This document shows, piece by piece, positions 21,801 to 32,471 of a stretch of 64,000 bases of DNA. Position 1 is the stretch's first letter; each line of letters starts with the position of its first letter. The stretch comes from Nannochloropsis salina CCMP1776. Lineage: Eukaryota; Sar; Eustigmatophyceae; Eustigmatales; Monodopsidaceae. The stretch is taken from contig SDOX01000005.1 in the NCBI GenBank assembly GCA_004565275.1, positions 232,051-296,050 of the forward strand. The letters run 5' to 3'. Both the position numbers and the translations under genes were made by a program. The notes below the pieces were generated by a model. It searched no databases. It worked only from the letters and a program-made list of their open reading frames with translations, and was not told the origin of the DNA.

Positions 21801-24800
21801 TCCCTCTGATTCAGTACCCGACCAATACCACGGAAAGAAGCTCGGGAGACGCGTGCCCGCCGGGGCCGTGGCGGTTGGAGAAGCAGAACAGGTTGCGAGA
21901 GGCACAGGCGTGGGACGAAGCCGTGCTGGTGTTTGATGACGAAGAGGGACTTATGGGGAGGGGCGGGCGTGGGGACAGGAGGGGGGAGAGCAGGGAGGGG
22001 GGGGAAGGCACGAGTTGGAGGGCCGCATGTCTGGGGGGAAAGGACGACGAAGTGTCCCGGGAGGAGGACGCGGTGTGCGTGGCGTTCGAGCTCTTGAACA
22101 ACGTGCTCTGCAAGGACGTAGAATTCAAGCGACTCCACACCACCCTGGTCGAGCACCCGTTCTTTGAGGGGGCCCAGGTGGCCACTTTGAACGAAATCGT
22201 CGCGCGTGGATATGCCGACGGGGCGCTGGGGGTGGGGATGGGCCGGGGCGCCGAGGGACGACGGGGGCGAAAAATCGCCACCATCTCCTCCTCCGCTTCC
22301 CCGTCCGCCTCCATCCTTGCCCAAGGCCTCTTCCTTCCCCTCCTCGCCCAGTACTCCGCCTACGACGTTCATCCCCCCCTCCGTCTTCAGGCCAGCCTCT
22401 GCCTCCGCACTCTGATGGCCCGCGTCCCGCAGCCCCAGGACCTCCTCGACATGTTCCGACCCTTGCCAGCCCTGGGTGCGCCGGGCACTGGGACCGAGAA
22501 GGAGGGAAGGGAGGAGGACGGGCACCGTCAGTGGGCGGTGGACGCGGTCTTGAAGTCCCTGTGCTACCCGGGGGAGATCCTGCCCATGGAGGGCTCGGCG
22601 CTGGTGGAGCTCACCAACCTGCCGCGCGCCATGACCCTGCTATCCAAGCTGGGTGGTGCCCAAGCCTTGACTGGGGGCCAGGTGGACCGCTGGGTGCATT
22701 TTGTTGTCCTGGACGTTCTGCTAAAGGTAGGTGGTGCCCTTGCCTTGTCCTTCCTTGTGCCCCCTGTTTGTTCCTTCTCGTGCTGACCGGCGTCAGGGTC
22801 CTCGCCTCAAAGCTCATGTCGTTTCCGCCCACTCCTTTTACCTTCCTCTCCCTCCCTTACCCGCCCTAGAATCTCCTTCCCTATCGTGCCACCGTCTCCC
22901 ACCTCTTCCTCGGTTACCTGATCGACGAGGGCACCGGCCCCCTCAGCCTCCCCGCCTCCTCCTCCTCCTTTCCCTCCGCGTCCGCCTCGCTGGACTTCGG
23001 ACTCCAACGCATCCTCCGCAACCTGTCTGCGCCCTTTTTTCACACGCTTGCCCCCTTGCTGGCGGAAGGAGCCTTCGAGCTCGTCTACCGCCTCTGCCAA
23101 TCGCCCAAAACTCGGCAAGCTACCCTCACCTACCTGCTGCAGGACGGCGTGGACTTTTTCCACCACCAGTTCCATCTCCTCACTCGCCGCCCCTTCCCAT
23201 CCCCGCCCGCGTCCCCTTCCCCTTTCTCCTTCCTCTCCCCACTTCCTGAAGCTCGACGGCGGTCCTCCCTCCGCTCTCACAAGCTCGGAGAAGGAGTCCC
23301 AGAATCCCTCGGTCGCTACCTGCAAGCGCATCTCTCCTATTCCTCTTCCCTCCAGATGTGGGCATGGTTGCTCAAGTCCATGGCCCTCCTCCTCTTTCAC
23401 GCCCAGCACCTTGGCACCCAATCGCGTTCCCGTCGCCTGCTCTCCCTCCTCCTCTCCTCCCCTCCCCCCACCTGCTTGCCCGGAGGCCAGTCTGGAGGTG
23501 GGGACCAAGACTCCGAAGCCCACACTTGCACGCTCACGTGGCTTTTGCAGCAGCTTCAGCTGGCTCACCAGGGCGAGGTGCCCCAGCCACCCACGGAAGA
23601 GATGCGCGCTGTGGCCGAAAGGTGTTCCATCCCCCTCCCAGGTCTGTCGGGGCAGGGGAGGGTGTTTCGCGGGATTCAGGAAGACTTTTTTTTGCACGAG
23701 GTGCGGCTGGCCTTGGGCACTTCGCAGGTGGCAATGGGACCAGGGACTGGGGAGGGGATGGGAGAAATGGGGATGGAAATGGGAGGAGCAGGCATCGGTG
23801 CCAGCGCCGAGAAGGGCAGGATCGGCGGGAGGAGGTCTCCGGCCGGCACGAATGTCATGGTGGGTGGGCCGCCGGAAGCTACCCTCCACAGTCTTCGGGT
23901 CGCCTCGGATTACTGCTTGCGGTACAACCATTTCTTGCTCCGACAGGCAGCGGAGTATCACGTTTGTGTTGCCTGGAAACGGCTCGCGGAAGCCGTCGTG
24001 AGGGAAAGCCGCGAGAGCCCCTTGCTCCCCCACATCCAGGGGCCACTCGCATCGACACCTTCCTCTCCGCCGCAGGCATTTAGCCTCCTCCTGACCCTTT
24101 TATCGCAGGCCGTGAAGAAACTTGCCCAGCATCCTCATGGTGACGTGAAGGCGCTCGAGCAGGTGTCGACTGTCATCCTGGTTAGCGTCGATGCCATATG
24201 GAGATACGCGATGAACCGAACGGGCGGACTTTCCCTGACTGTCCTCTCCCTCGACGAGGGCCAACGGATCCTCCAACTGCTGCTCCAAGCCTTGCTTTGC
24301 GCCCTCGTGGGCCAGGAGGGCGAACCGGGACGATTGACGCAACAGAAACTGCGCGCGCAAGGGTATTGCTCCATTATCTTATACCTACGGGCCACTGCAG
24401 TGTGGCCCCTGCCAGCTGCTGAAGCTTCCATGGGGGGTGAAACTAGGTCGTCCGTGCCCATGCTAACAGCAGGAGAGGGCAATCGAGATGCCCCCCGGTC
24501 CACGTCCTGGGACCCTACAGACAAGGGTCTTCGGGCGGCCCGACAGGACAAAAACGCGGAGGCGCTCACTGCCCCGCGGTTTTTCCGCCCTTTGCTCCAA
24601 GTCTTGGCCGAGGATGCTGCTTTCACGCCCTCCCTGGGCAAAGCCCGGAGTCGTTACCAAGCCTGCGCCGCGTCCTGTCTGGGTTTGGTCTTGGAGACGT
24701 TGGTGAACTCCTCCACCGCATCCGCGTCCGCTAGCCAGGGGGTATACCTGCCCTTGGGCGTGGCGCCCCAGATTGGAAAATATGACTCGGCCATTCGGGA

Positions 24801-26235
24801 GGCTGTGGAATACCTCCCGCGGCTTTTGGAAGGTCTCAACGCGCAATATTGCATGGAAAGAGAAACAAGGCGAGGCAGCAGGGAACATGTCTTCGAACCG
24901 GTGCTTCAGGGTGCCTATGTGGGCGGGAAGGAGCTGTATCCTCCTCCTGCACTGCGTTCACCTGGTTGGGCCGTGCTGACCTCACGAAAGATCCCGTTTG
25001 AAGGCAACGGCGGATCAAGTGGAAAGCCCGTGGGTGCAAGGAACACGGCGGACGGCTCAGGAGATCTCTATGAGGAGCGTCCCTGGGACGCTACCTTTCG
25101 CTTCTACCTAACCCTGCTGACACAAGCGGTTTCGGACGCCCGGGGCGCAAAAATATTACTGGAGCATGGGGTGCTCGACTCATTGAGTGGCATGCGTTTC
25201 CTGGCCATGCTCGAAGACGTGGATGGCCCCAGTGTGGAGGGAATGGGCCGGAGGAAAGAGGAATTGCTCGACAATCTAGGGGGCGTCCTCAGGCTGCTGC
25301 AGACTATGATGAGCAAGTTGCCCTTGCATGCCGACCTGTGTCCCCAAGTGGAGAAATTTCTTCGCCGGCACTCCCGCGTGCTTATGCAGTTCATGGAAGC
25401 GAGGCAGCAGGATTTGGGCGGCTTGGAGGAACTGGGAGTAATGGTCGGGCTCTTGGCGCAGACGGTGGGTGTCAAGGGTAGTGGAGTCTTGGGATACGGA
25501 GCCCCACCGTCCCTGTCCTCGTCCCAGGACGAATACCGACGTCTGATCAACGATCTATTCGAACGCTTTGGTGTCGAGCTCCTGCCACCTTTGGCGGTGC
25601 GGTTCCACGTGCGCGCGCCTGCCCAAGGATGGTGGGCTGTCGTGGAAGATGCAGACGACCACGCCATACCCTGCGAGCCACCGCATGGAGCAAGCCCTCA
25701 ATATTCCTGGCGCGTCTCCGACGCCTTCAAACTCCTTGTCAGTCAGGTCCTCCTAGTGCATCTGACCACTTACATGCGTCGCCGTCTACGGAAATCCCGG
25801 TTTCCCAACGTGCGGGTGGAAATTGTCTTGGTCGCGCTGCGCATGTCTCTCTCCCTCTTGGGTGCGCAAGGGAACGGGCCTTCTCCTCCTATACCCTCCA
25901 TCAAGGACGTCTTTCGAGGGGGATTTACCGCCGTGGCCGCCTCGGTGGCGCCCGTCGGGCAGCGAGTCCCCTGGGACTACGCGTACCTGCGGACCAGCCT
26001 GCGATATATATTCGAAAATCTCGTGGACATTCTCTACCATCTTGTCTGCTACCGCGTAGAATTGGACCCAGACTTTCCTCGGGAACAGGTGCACACCGAG
26101 TTACTCAAGGCCTTGCAGGGTCAGGAGGAGTGGCTAGAGAGGCAGACGGACGCTGCCGCTGGTATGGGGTATGGGAGCAAGTGGTCCCACTTGAAAATGA
26201 CTCTGGATGCCATTCAGGACAAGCTGAGGGTGTAG
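18833..26235 (+). CDS. NUP205: Nuclear pore scaffold protein, Nup205/Nup192 family
   Basis: Exons 18833-22726 and 22870-26235 join in phase 0 across a 143-bp intron and give 2,419 residues (human NUP205 is 2,012). The product is an almost wholly helical solenoid. Family-like segments include LFFIEKRAALNALLELVQAR (about 195-215), VVLLAWGALFRDQALSE (about 480), and YNHFLLRQAAEYHVCVAWKR in exon 2, matching the block where NUP205 has its ESWRQ-type helix. Nup205/192 is an adaptor nucleoporin of the inner ring linking Nup93 to the scaffold. Glycine- and charge-rich insertions (for example around 1040-1070 and 1520-1560) explain the extra length. The start is uncertain: ATG 18833 is the longest, while ATG 19082 opens the first clearly conserved helix. 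Confidence 0.8.
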
Positions 26236-26522
26236 GAATAAAGAAAGGAAGAAGGGGAAAAGAGGAAGAGGGCCGGGGAAAGCTGGGGGAAGGGAAGTTC
26301 TTTTTTACAGCGACCGTTATCCAAGTCAAACGCGGCGCTACCGTCGAAAAGCACCTTTCGAATCGGCAAGGCGAGGCAAAAGAAATAACAATGCTTGGTG
26401 CGATCATGCCAACGGGAACAACTGCAGGCTTGCAGTATCGAAAGCATTAATGTTCACAGACTTACTCATTCGAGGCCGACGTAAACGCCGCTCCCGCATG
26501 CCCATCCTCGTTTCCCTCCTTC

Positions 26523-29036
26523 TCAATACACCGGGCTCCATGGACCGGGCCCGAAGAACCTCTGCTGGATGTTTAGAGGGCTGCGCGTGGTCAGCCCTTC
26601 TTGCCTTTCTGGCCTCGTCCTTCCTTCCTTCTCGCTGTCGAGACCGTCACTCAATGTGCGTGACTCCACCTGGTGTCTCAACAATCTCACGCGAAAGTCT
26701 TCACAGGCCCGGAGCAGATGTTCCGCCGCCGCGATCTGATCCTCCGTCAACTCCCTCCCCAGCCGGAAGAGCGCTGCTGCTTGCAGCATGCTGCTCTGGT
26801 TATCCTCCCTCCCATGTATCGCTGGCCTTTTTGGGGAGGCGGTGGTCCGTGCAACCTGGGGATGGCGGGCCCCATGGGAGGAAGCAGTCGGTCTCGTAAT
26901 CTCTTCCTTGTCCTCCTTCTGCCCTGTCGAGGCCTGCGTTGCGAGCAATGTGTCTCTCACCCTCGTCAAGGCATCCAGGGCCACCTCCACGTCCATCATG
27001 AGCTGCTCTCGCCCCCGCGCTTGCACGCACCCTCCGTAGCCGTCCTCCCTCGCCTGTCCAAGCAGACGCTGCAACGGCCCTCGTCGCTTCTCCAGCCGTC
27101 GGGTGGCAGCCAGAACGGTCGACTCCAGCGCCTTATACACTTCAGTTGCGTCCACCTCTTTCTCCTCCTTCCCCCTGCTCCCTCGTTGCCACCGTCGGTA
27201 CTCCCTCTTTCCGCGCAACAGCTGTGCCCGCATGCGGCCCATGTAGGTCCTCAACCCCCTCTCCAAGCGGGCCAGAGTGGGCTGAGAGATCTCTTTTCCC
27301 CGGCTCACGAACAAGCGCAGCGCGTTCAAATCCCGACGCAGGCCGTCCTCTCCTTGCCCGCCCTCCAGCCCTGCCATGTACAGGAGCCCTTCGGCCAGGC
27401 GGCGGATCTTTTCCACCTCCTCAGGGGTGAGTGGTCGGGGGAGGGGGAGTCTGGACTGGTTCCTGCTTGACACGGAAGCTTCGATTGGCTCCGGCTGCCC
27501 CTCCCCTGGCGCCCCTGGATCAACCCCGTTTCCCCTTCCTTGCTGGCAGCCGCCCTGGTCCCCCGCATCCTCCCTCACGAATCCCAGGGCGGTGGGAGTC
27601 TCGACGCGTGCCGTGGAAGCATTTCCCTCCCTCAGCGCCCTTCCACCGACTCCCTGGGAGCTCATCGTCTTCAAATTCTTCGCAGTAGCGGCCTCCGCTT
27701 TTCTTCCTTCCCCTTTCCTATCCTCTTTCCCTCCCTCCTTCCCCTCCTCGCCTTCCTCCCCGCTCCCCACCCGACACGGACCGCCCCCCGCTCGTTGCCT
27801 GTCTCGCGCCTCATTCCTTTCCCCGCCCGGCTTCCTCCCCTTGGAACCAGCCCCAGACGTGCCTGTCCCTGCCCCCAGGACTCCCTCCGCCCGACTTCCC
27901 CCTCGGTCGGTCTCGACGCCCTGGCTCTGGGCCCCCCGTGTCCGGCGCCAGGTCCTATTCATGGAATCCACGAGTGCGCAAGCCTCCGCCCGGGCAGCTT
28001 CGAGCATGGACTGCCAGAGATCGCCGCCTTTTCCCGCTTTCACCGGCCCCTGGGCCGCCGAAAGTGTCTCGAAGCTGCCCTCTGTGCATGCGAAAGGAGT
28101 CAGGTCCCGGACCACGGCCCATCGCTCCTTCGGCGTCACCCAGCTACCCATTCTGAACACCAAGGTCTCTCCTCGGCTCAATGTACATTTGGGCAGGCTG
28201 AGGCCCAGTCCTAGCCTGTTTCCCGCCTCCCACGAGTCCACCGCCACCGCCGGCCAGCATATTCCGGTCGCATGGCCGGAAACATATCCAGAATCGCCAC
28301 GGCCTCTGGCCCCATCGCCTTCGGATGGCCCGACTGCCGTTCCATCCCATTTGTCCTCATGTATCTGGGCCACCCGTCCTTCCCCTCTGCGGAGTAGACC
28401 GCGCAATTTTCCTGCTTCCTCGTCGTCCAATGAATCTAAGCGGGCTTGCAACCCCTCTCCTAGGGCGACCCCTGCGGCGTATTCTGGACGGGCCGCCAAT
28501 TGTACCTTGCTCGGCTTCCGTAAAACGTACCCGACTTCAAACCAGGCTTCGTCCAGAATGTCGTACGTGTCTTCGCCCAAGAAGTATGCCAAGAGCTGGC
28601 CCTTCCCCAGAGGCTGGCGGGGGGCCTGAGTGCTTGTGAAGAGGTGCAGGACCGAGTAGGAGCGTGCCGCTATACAGGGCCAAAAAGGCTCGTCGTTGGG
28701 TTTGCCCCAACCAAAGGAGCCCCCTGCGCGGAGGGCAAGGAGCATGGCTGTCTGGGTTTGCGATGGCGTCAATGGGGGGTTTCTGAGGGCCGCAGTCGTC
28801 GAGGACGAAGGGGAAAGGCTGTCTTCACTGCCCTTCTTTGGTACGAACGAGACATCCGCCTCCGCAGCCCGTCGACGTTTAATTCCCATGATGCGGGTCT
28901 GCAAGGAAAAGTGCCGGGAAAATGTGTTGGGCATGATTACTAGTTGAAGTTCGACGAAGGACATGCTACACTCGAGGAGACGACCGGGGTATCTTGGCAA
29001 TGGTTTTGAAGAAAGACTAGGGATTTCCATTGTCAT
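26523..29036 (-). CDS. PWWP-like chromatin-associated protein
   Basis: Single exon of 837 residues. A PWWP-like module lies at about 107-180: FGWGKPNDEPFWPCIAARSY, with FWP in place of the PWWP core, followed by AYFLGEDTYDILDEAWFEVG. Such domains read methylated histone tails and bind DNA. The middle (about 330-520) is low-complexity Gly/Lys/Glu with basic clusters. The C-terminal third (about 535-830) is charged and helical, possibly a coiled coil. The N-terminus at the fifth ATG (28889), MGIKRRRAAEADV, looks like a nuclear signal and may be the true start; the longer frame adds 49 residues. No domain other than the PWWP-like one is recognised. It ends 287 bases from the converging nucleoporin stop. 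Confidence 0.65.
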   Translation of the reverse strand: MTMEIPSLSSKPLPRYPGRLLECSMSFVELQLVIMPNTFSRHFSLQTRIMGIKRRRAAEADVSFVPKKGSEDSLSPSSSTTAALRNPPLTPSQTQTAMLLALRAGGSFGWGKPNDEPFWPCIAARSYSVLHLFTSTQAPRQPLGKGQLLAYFLGEDTYDILDEAWFEVGYVLRKPSKVQLAARPEYAAGVALGEGLQARLDSLDDEEAGKLRGLLRRGEGRVAQIHEDKWDGTAVGPSEGDGARGRGDSGYVSGHATGICWPAVAVDSWEAGNRLGLGLSLPKCTLSRGETLVFRMGSWVTPKERWAVVRDLTPFACTEGSFETLSAAQGPVKAGKGGDLWQSMLEAARAEACALVDSMNRTWRRTRGAQSQGVETDRGGSRAEGVLGAGTGTSGAGSKGRKPGGERNEARDRQRAGGGPCRVGSGEEGEEGKEGGKEDRKGEGRKAEAATAKNLKTMSSQGVGGRALREGNASTARVETPTALGFVREDAGDQGGCQQGRGNGVDPGAPGEGQPEPIEASVSSRNQSRLPLPRPLTPEEVEKIRRLAEGLLYMAGLEGGQGEDGLRRDLNALRLFVSRGKEISQPTLARLERGLRTYMGRMRAQLLRGKREYRRWQRGSRGKEEKEVDATEVYKALESTVLAATRRLEKRRGPLQRLLGQAREDGYGGCVQARGREQLMMDVEVALDALTRVRDTLLATQASTGQKEDKEEITRPTASSHGARHPQVARTTASPKRPAIHGREDNQSSMLQAAALFRLGRELTEDQIAAAEHLLRACEDFRVRLLRHQVESRTLSDGLDSEKEGRTRPERQEGLTTRSPLNIQQRFFGPGPWSPVY

Positions 29037-29364
29037 TCATACCTCGGAAGGTCGAAAATCACGGAAACACTCGAGCATAAATTACCCAACAGCAACAAGT
29101 GGAGATGAAATAGACCAACGCGCGTGGACGTTGCCCTCTCGAGACGGGTGTGCAGGAGGGTCTCCCGGGCAGCACTGGTAGCAGGGAAGAACTATCCCAG
29201 TATCATTCTTGCCGCCGGGATAAACAAAATATGGTCTTATAAACAAGCACAAAGAAACTCCATACCTGAAAGAGGTGACTGTCCGCTCCTTTTGAAATGT
29301 ACTTTTTGATCGACTTTTCTTAGTATATCATGATCCTAGCACTACGCACAAATTGACGCCATCA
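29037..29364. other. Intergenic, PWWP gene promoter and GNL3 3' flank
   Basis: 328 bases with no gene seen; AT-richer than both neighbours. Confidence 0.5.
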
Positions 29365-31401
29365 TCACACGAAGTCAGTGGCAAAATTATAGTCTGCGTC
29401 CATAGCGGTCGCCCCGGTCCCCCCCGCCCGTCGAGTCAGCTTGCGAGCTTTCTTCCTCTCCGCCACCATTTTCTTCCTGGCTGTTTGATTTATCTGGACA
29501 TTCAAGCCATCCCCTTTCGCATCATCCAACGCCATAGCCATACTCACCGCCTCACTTTGATTGGAAACACTCCGTTTCGTTCTCTCCTTCCTTCCTGCCC
29601 CTACGCCCTGAGCGGGTTTTCCTGAGGCCGTTGACCCTCTGTCTGCCATGCGACCTTTCTTTTTCATCTCCCCCTGGCCAGCTTCCGTCTTCATCGTCTC
29701 CCCCTCTCGTGTTGACACTTTGCCTACGTCCTGCCTCCTCGTCCCGCGCCTGGAGGTCCGGAGCCGAGACACAGGGGTCTCGCTCACCTCCATAATCTCC
29801 TCCTCCTCTTCCTCCTCCTCTTCCTCCTCTTCTTCTTCTTCTTCTTCTCCATCCTCTCCATCCCCCTCGGCCATCTCCAGGTCATCCTCGTCCCCCAGTC
29901 CCCCTTGCCTTCCTTCACTCAATCCCAGTCCCACCCTCCTCCCGGCCACCGCACCACTCTCAAAGGCGACGAAATTCCCGTCTCCAACCCCGCCCTCCCC
30001 CCCTTCTTCCAGATAAGCCATCACCTTGGCATCGCCCTCCTCCAACACCGAGCCAACCTCGAAAGCAGTGCCCAACGAGCCCAGTAATTGCGCTTCCTCG
30101 TCCACTCGGGACGAGGGCAGAGGCGGCGGCTTCGTGTAGAAAGGGACCTTGCCCGTATTCCAATCTTGGAGCAAGACCCGCGCCGCCGCCGTCCGGTCCG
30201 GGACCCCCCCCCTCAAGAGCTTCCCCATCTTCCTAGCCAACAGGGCCAGGAAGCCTTGGACGTCGGTGGCGTCGAAGGCGGGCAAGGCGTAAATCATCAT
30301 CAAGTCCTGAGCCTCGCAGCGTTGCAAGAGCGCGCCCACGGCCGCGGAGGGGTCCGGGAGGCTGTCTACCTTCACGCAATTCCGAAGGAGAACCCCCTCC
30401 ACGTCCGAATCATCGAACACTATGCCCGGGGAGTCCAACAGTTTAATGTGCTTGTCCAACTGCACTTCCTGCATGCAGCGGGTGAACCCGGGGGTCGAAG
30501 AGACGCCGGCCGCCTTGGTCCGTTTCAGCGAGTTGATGAGGGAGGATTTCCCCACGTTGGGGTAGCCCACCACGCCCACGCTGATGGAGGTTTTGATGTC
30601 CAGGGACCGCGAGTAGTTTTTCAAAAGCTGCAGCAAAGCCTCGGCGCCCACGGAGCCACTGCGGGAGAGGAGGTTGGCCCCTGCCTTGGACGCGTCCCCA
30701 CCGTGCTGGGCGAGCTGCACCCGTTGCTCTTGGGTGGCGGATTTAAAAGCCACGGTGGGATGGAAACGGCGGAGGTAGGCCAGCCACGCCCCCACCACTT
30801 CCCGAGGCACCAGGTCGACCTTGTTCAGGACCAGGACAAGTTTCTTGTTCGGCTTTCGGAGGATCAGTTCCTCCACCCCCTCCCCCCGGGAACCCAACGG
30901 GTCTCGGGCGTCCAGGACCTCCAGGACCACGTCGGCCTGCTCCACCACCTCTTTCAAATCCCGGATGAATGCCCGTCGGCTCTGTTGCCCCAAACCTTTC
31001 ATGTCGTTCGCGCCATTTTCTTCCAGGGAAAGCGTGCCGGGCCCTTGGGAGGCAAAGGTGGCCTGGGCCGCGGCCGCCTGGGTAACCAAATCTGCCACGT
31101 CTTTTCCTACCAAACCCTTCTGCTTCCGTCGCAACGCCGCTTCCTCCTTCTTCTTGGCGTCCTCCGCTTCCTTGTTCCGTTTGGCCGTCGCGAGCTCCTC
31201 GAGAAGCTGTTCTTTGAACGGCCAGGCATTGGGAATGCTCACTTCCTTCTTGCGTTGCCCAATCCCGAGAGGAGGAAGACCGAGCTTGGCCCGGCGCCGT
31301 GTCTCTTTCTTAGTCTTGCGCTTGTGTTCTTTCACCCGTCGTTCGATCTTATACTTCTGTTTGAATGTCACACGCTTGGATTTCCCCTTCTTCTTGACCA
31401 T
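29365..31401 (-). CDS. GNL3: Nucleolar GTPase, nucleostemin/Nug1 family
   Basis: Single exon of 678 residues. The N-terminal ~100 residues are extremely Lys/Arg-rich (MVKKKGKSKRVTFKQKYKIE), the nucleolar-targeting GN3L/Grn1 region. The GTPase domain is circularly permuted as in the YlqF/YawG family: G5-like DARDP (164-168), G4 LNKVDL (192-197), then G1 GYPNVGKSS (279-287), G2 SSTPGFT and G3 DSPG (323-326). The family drives maturation and nuclear export of pre-60S particles. The C-terminus has a run of 17 Glu encoded by GAG/GAA (29797-29847) and Lys-rich segments. Head-to-head with NIP7, another 60S factor, across 1,070 bases. Confidence 0.95.
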   Translation of the reverse strand: MVKKKGKSKRVTFKQKYKIERRVKEHKRKTKKETRRRAKLGLPPLGIGQRKKEVSIPNAWPFKEQLLEELATAKRNKEAEDAKKKEEAALRRKQKGLVGKDVADLVTQAAAAQATFASQGPGTLSLEENGANDMKGLGQQSRRAFIRDLKEVVEQADVVLEVLDARDPLGSRGEGVEELILRKPNKKLVLVLNKVDLVPREVVGAWLAYLRRFHPTVAFKSATQEQRVQLAQHGGDASKAGANLLSRSGSVGAEALLQLLKNYSRSLDIKTSISVGVVGYPNVGKSSLINSLKRTKAAGVSSTPGFTRCMQEVQLDKHIKLLDSPGIVFDDSDVEGVLLRNCVKVDSLPDPSAAVGALLQRCEAQDLMMIYALPAFDATDVQGFLALLARKMGKLLRGGVPDRTAAARVLLQDWNTGKVPFYTKPPPLPSSRVDEEAQLLGSLGTAFEVGSVLEEGDAKVMAYLEEGGEGGVGDGNFVAFESGAVAGRRVGLGLSEGRQGGLGDEDDLEMAEGDGEDGEEEEEEEEEEEEEEEEEIMEVSETPVSRLRTSRRGTRRQDVGKVSTREGETMKTEAGQGEMKKKGRMADRGSTASGKPAQGVGAGRKERTKRSVSNQSEAVSMAMALDDAKGDGLNVQINQTARKKMVAERKKARKLTRRAGGTGATAMDADYNFATDFV
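29797..29847 (-). repeat. Glutamate-codon microsatellite inside GNL3
   Basis: Seventeen consecutive GAG/GAA codons (CTC/TTC on the plus strand). Mixed codons suggest some age, but the uninterrupted run should be length-variable between strains. Confidence 0.9.
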
Positions 31402-32471
31402 CGTCTGCTGTTAAGGGTCTGCGCGGATGGTCAAGAAAGAAAGAGCAATAAGATGGGAATGACATACTCTGTGCAGTACGATATTTGTCAACAGGTTCCC
31501 AGCACAGACAAGATTGTTCGTACAATCAGATCAAAATAATATATGCTACGTATTACGTCATCTGTCAACAGGAACCCAACACAGACGACATGGCGCTCAG
31601 GCCGGATAGGGAAAATGGTGTGTCTCGACAATCGTGAACCGTGGACCCCCAAAAGGCGTAATAGAGGAAACGGCAACCAAATGATCGCGATATTCTTCTC
31701 CCCGTGCTATTTTTGATCGATTAAGCGCTATGCCATTGACAAAGTGGCCAGAACTTGCCCAGATCAAGGGTGTACAACATGATGTTGCAAGTGACTCCTG
31801 CGTAACTCATCTCTTGTCGCATGCCTGATTCAAAGCGCAACAGCATTTTCGCACTGATGAAACCAACGTACCAAGCTAGAACGTTAATTTCGATATCTTA
31901 TATGGTGGCGGCAAGTTGTCGTGAAAGTGGGCGTGTGAAGGCGTGAAATGGAGCCAACTATTTAGTATCCACTGCCTCTTGTTGCTGTAGGGGAATCCAC
32001 AAAGCTGAAAGGATAGGAAGAAGAATGCACACAGAGTGAAAACCACGAGCCTACAGCAGAAATTAAGGACACGGGCTTTATGCAGGTATGATTTTGATTT
32101 GAGTGATTTTTGGTTTTTCAAGAGGGCCATATAAAGACATGGCGCCTTCATTCTTGCCTCCAGCCACCCATCGCCCCTTTGTGACCCGACCCGCTCTGCT
32201 CAGGAATATCATCCAATGTGGCGCCTTTTTGTCGTTGCGATGGCCGATCGCACATTTACAGAAACCCTTCCATTACATTATTTCTTGAATTTGTGAGATT
32301 ACAGCTTTGTGATGTCATTTATTAGCCTTTCGTCCAATAAATGTTTTCTAGACAGGCGCTTCGGTTTAGTCGACCACTTCATCCCCTCGCCTTAGCCTTC
32401 AAGTCTTGCATCAGTTTACATTTCGTAACACTGTAAGACCACGACTTTCGGATTGAAAAAAGGTTGAGCGC
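31402..32471. promoter_or_regulatory. Shared divergent promoter of GNL3 and NIP7
   Basis: No gene seen. The region next to GNL3 holds two near-identical 24-base copies in direct orientation (31486-31509 and 31563-31586, 21 of 24 identical, starts 77 bases apart). Each begins TGTCAACAGG and ends CACAGAC. Between them, TTACGTCA (31553-31560) is a CRE/ATF-type bZIP site touching the second copy. The rest toward NIP7 is AT-rich without obvious signals. Regulatory function is inferred from position and repetition only. Confidence 0.5.
31486..31586 (+). repeat. Direct repeat pair (2 x 24 bases) with CRE-like site between
   Basis: Copy 1 at 31486-31509 and copy 2 at 31563-31586 differ at three positions. 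Both lie within 185 bases of the GNL3 start. The spacing of 77 bases is about seven helical turns. Confidence 0.65.

Noticed and set aside
22807-24033. 408-codon minus-strand open frame
   Set aside because: Antisense to exon 2 of the Nup205-like gene and spans its intron.
27376-28629. 417-codon plus-strand open frame rich in Pro and Ser
   Set aside because: Antisense to the PWWP-like gene; composition is that of reversed Gly/Glu/Lys codons.
30088-31539. 483-codon plus-strand open frame
   Set aside because: Lies antisense to GNL3, whose family identity is certain; its residues mirror GC-rich codons of the real gene and match no family.
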